48,265 bases of DNA from an uncultured Clostridia bacterium (GTDB taxonomy: Bacteria > Bacillota > Clostridia > Christensenellales > Aristaeellaceae): NCBI GenBank assembly GCA_945928315.1, contig CAMENN010000008.1:1-48265 (forward strand), in the 5' to 3' direction. Position 1 is the stretch's first letter. Each line of letters starts with the position of its first letter. The position numbers were made by a program, and so were the translations under genes. Positions 47,582-48,265 of this stretch are shown piece after piece. Below the pieces are notes generated by a model. That model saw only the letters and a list, made by a program, of their open reading frames with translations. It was not told the origin of the DNA and made no database searches.

Positions 47582-47693
47582 TGGGGTTTTCGACGATTCG
47601 GGGAAAACGGAAGGACGGATTTCCCCGCTCCGGGCTGACCATGCTCCGGCTATCGCAGGTTCTTCAGAGACAGCCGCACACTTTTTCGTGGAA

Positions 47694-47729
47694 AAACAGA
47701 GGCTGCGGACACCTCCGCAGCCTCTGTTT
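47694..47729 (-). terminator. Terminator of the GH94 gene
   Basis: AAACAGAGGCTGCGGA and its exact complement around a 4-nt loop, followed on the minus strand by TTTTTC. Highly stable. Confidence 0.9.
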
Positions 47730-47743
47730 CTCTTGCTTTCCGA

Positions 47744-48265
47744 TTACTCGAGCACCGCCTCGACGATGTGCTCCGCCGCGCCGTCCGCGGGCAGCACGCC
47801 GGAGGGCACGGGCTCACCGTCCATCGTCAGCGTCAGATGCCCCTTTTCGCCGCCCGCGCGGTTGACGATGTGAATCCGGTAGACGCCCCCCCGGAACCGG
47901 CGCGTCACGCGGACGTCGGTCATGTCCGCGGGCAGGCACGGGTCGATGCGCAGGCCGTCGTAGTCCGGCCTGATGCCCAGGATGCCCTGGCTCGCCGCGT
48001 AGAACGACCAGGCGGCGGTGCCGGTCAGCCAGGAGTTCTTCGCCTGACCGAAGCGCGGCGCGTACGGCCCGGCGACCATCTGGCTGTACACATAGGGCTC
48101 CGTGTGGTGCAGCTGCTGATCGGTGATGTACGCCGGGCAGGTGCGCCGGTAGATGTCGTAGGCGCGGTCGCCGTGGCCAAGCGTCGTTTCCGCCAGCGTG
48201 ATCCACGGGTTGTTGTGGCAGAAGATGCCGCCGTTCTCCTTGTATCCCGGCGGATAGGAGCTGAT
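47744..48265 (-). CDS. GH94 phosphorylase (cellobiose/chitobiose phosphorylase-like), 3' part
   Basis: Only the C-terminal 173 residues are in the window. The stretch SSYPPGYKENGGIFCHNNPW is a hallmark of GH94 enzymes, followed by CPAYITDQQLHHTEPYVYSQ, RFGQAKNSWLTGTAAWSFYA and the GIRPDYDGLRIDPCLP region leading into the terminal beta domain. GH94 enzymes split beta-glucosides by phosphate, releasing a sugar 1-phosphate inside the cell. The acceptor (glucose, GlcNAc, mannose) cannot be judged from this end. Confidence 0.92.
   Translation of the reverse strand: MSSYPPGYKENGGIFCHNNPWITLAETTLGHGDRAYDIYRRTCPAYITDQQLHHTEPYVYSQMVAGPYAPRFGQAKNSWLTGTAAWSFYAASQGILGIRPDYDGLRIDPCLPADMTDVRVTRRFRGGVYRIHIVNRAGGEKGHLTLTMDGEPVPSGVLPADGAAEHIVEAVLE

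Overview
The window looks like chromosomal DNA of a GC-rich member of the Bacillota, class Clostridia, probably an anaerobic, gut-type bacterium. The evidence is the darA-holB-ricT operon, an ANTAR regulator of clostridial type, a high-molecular-weight rubredoxin beside a PerR-like gene, a UPF0371/DUF1846 protein, S9 and M24 peptidases, strong Shine-Dalgarno sequences and sigma-A type promoters. I see no rRNA, tRNA or CRISPR array.

Region 1 (1-7980) is the integrase end of a temperate phage or related integrative element. A leftward early operon (3396 to beyond base 1) encodes an XRE-type HTH protein, small phage proteins, a 243-aa protein with an unusual C-terminal glycine-rich loop, a 50-aa CxxCxxC protein and a P-loop ATPase. 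It is interrupted by about 1 kb of strange low-complexity DNA. The control region (5014-5931) is a divergent pair: a 52-aa ribbon-helix-helix (RHH) protein facing a LexA/CI-like repressor whose DNA-binding domain is also RHH. Three related 17-bp palindromes overlap their two promoters. Between this switch and the early operon lie rightward single-gene units, and between the switch and the tyrosine integrase lie two AT-rich cargo genes.

Region 2 (7981-24704) is chromosomal backbone: ANTAR antiterminator, pyrG, DUF1846 protein, LRR protein, SPFH protein with an RHH partner, P1 peptidase, CapA-like protein, 2x[4Fe-4S] ferredoxin, darA-holB-ricT, an M24 aminopeptidase and an N-acetylhexosamine kinase-like protein.

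Region 3 (24999-37821) is a peptide-use region: an S9A prolyl oligopeptidase with two coupled amidohydrolases, then a complete opp oligopeptide transporter (oppA-B-C-[S9 peptidase]-D-F-DUF3899). An S9 peptidase embedded in the opp operon suggests import followed directly by cytosolic hydrolysis. Another S9 peptidase (42749-44731) and a C26 gamma-glutamyl hydrolase (44866-45591) follow.

Region 4 (38145-42646) joins protein export and thiol redox genes: tatC, tatA, a tatB-like gene, a tandem-HTH PucR-type regulator, a TlpA/ResA thioredoxin and CcdA. Region 5 (45703-48265) holds perR-hrb-ZIP with a Fur/PerR-like box over the promoter, and the 3' end of a GH94 phosphorylase gene.

Two intergenic repeat families recur. 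One is a pair of nearly identical 180-bp elements with short terminal inverted repeats (24738-24917 and 29384-29562). The other is a looser family of three copies (12275, 15567, 21352), all in the same orientation.
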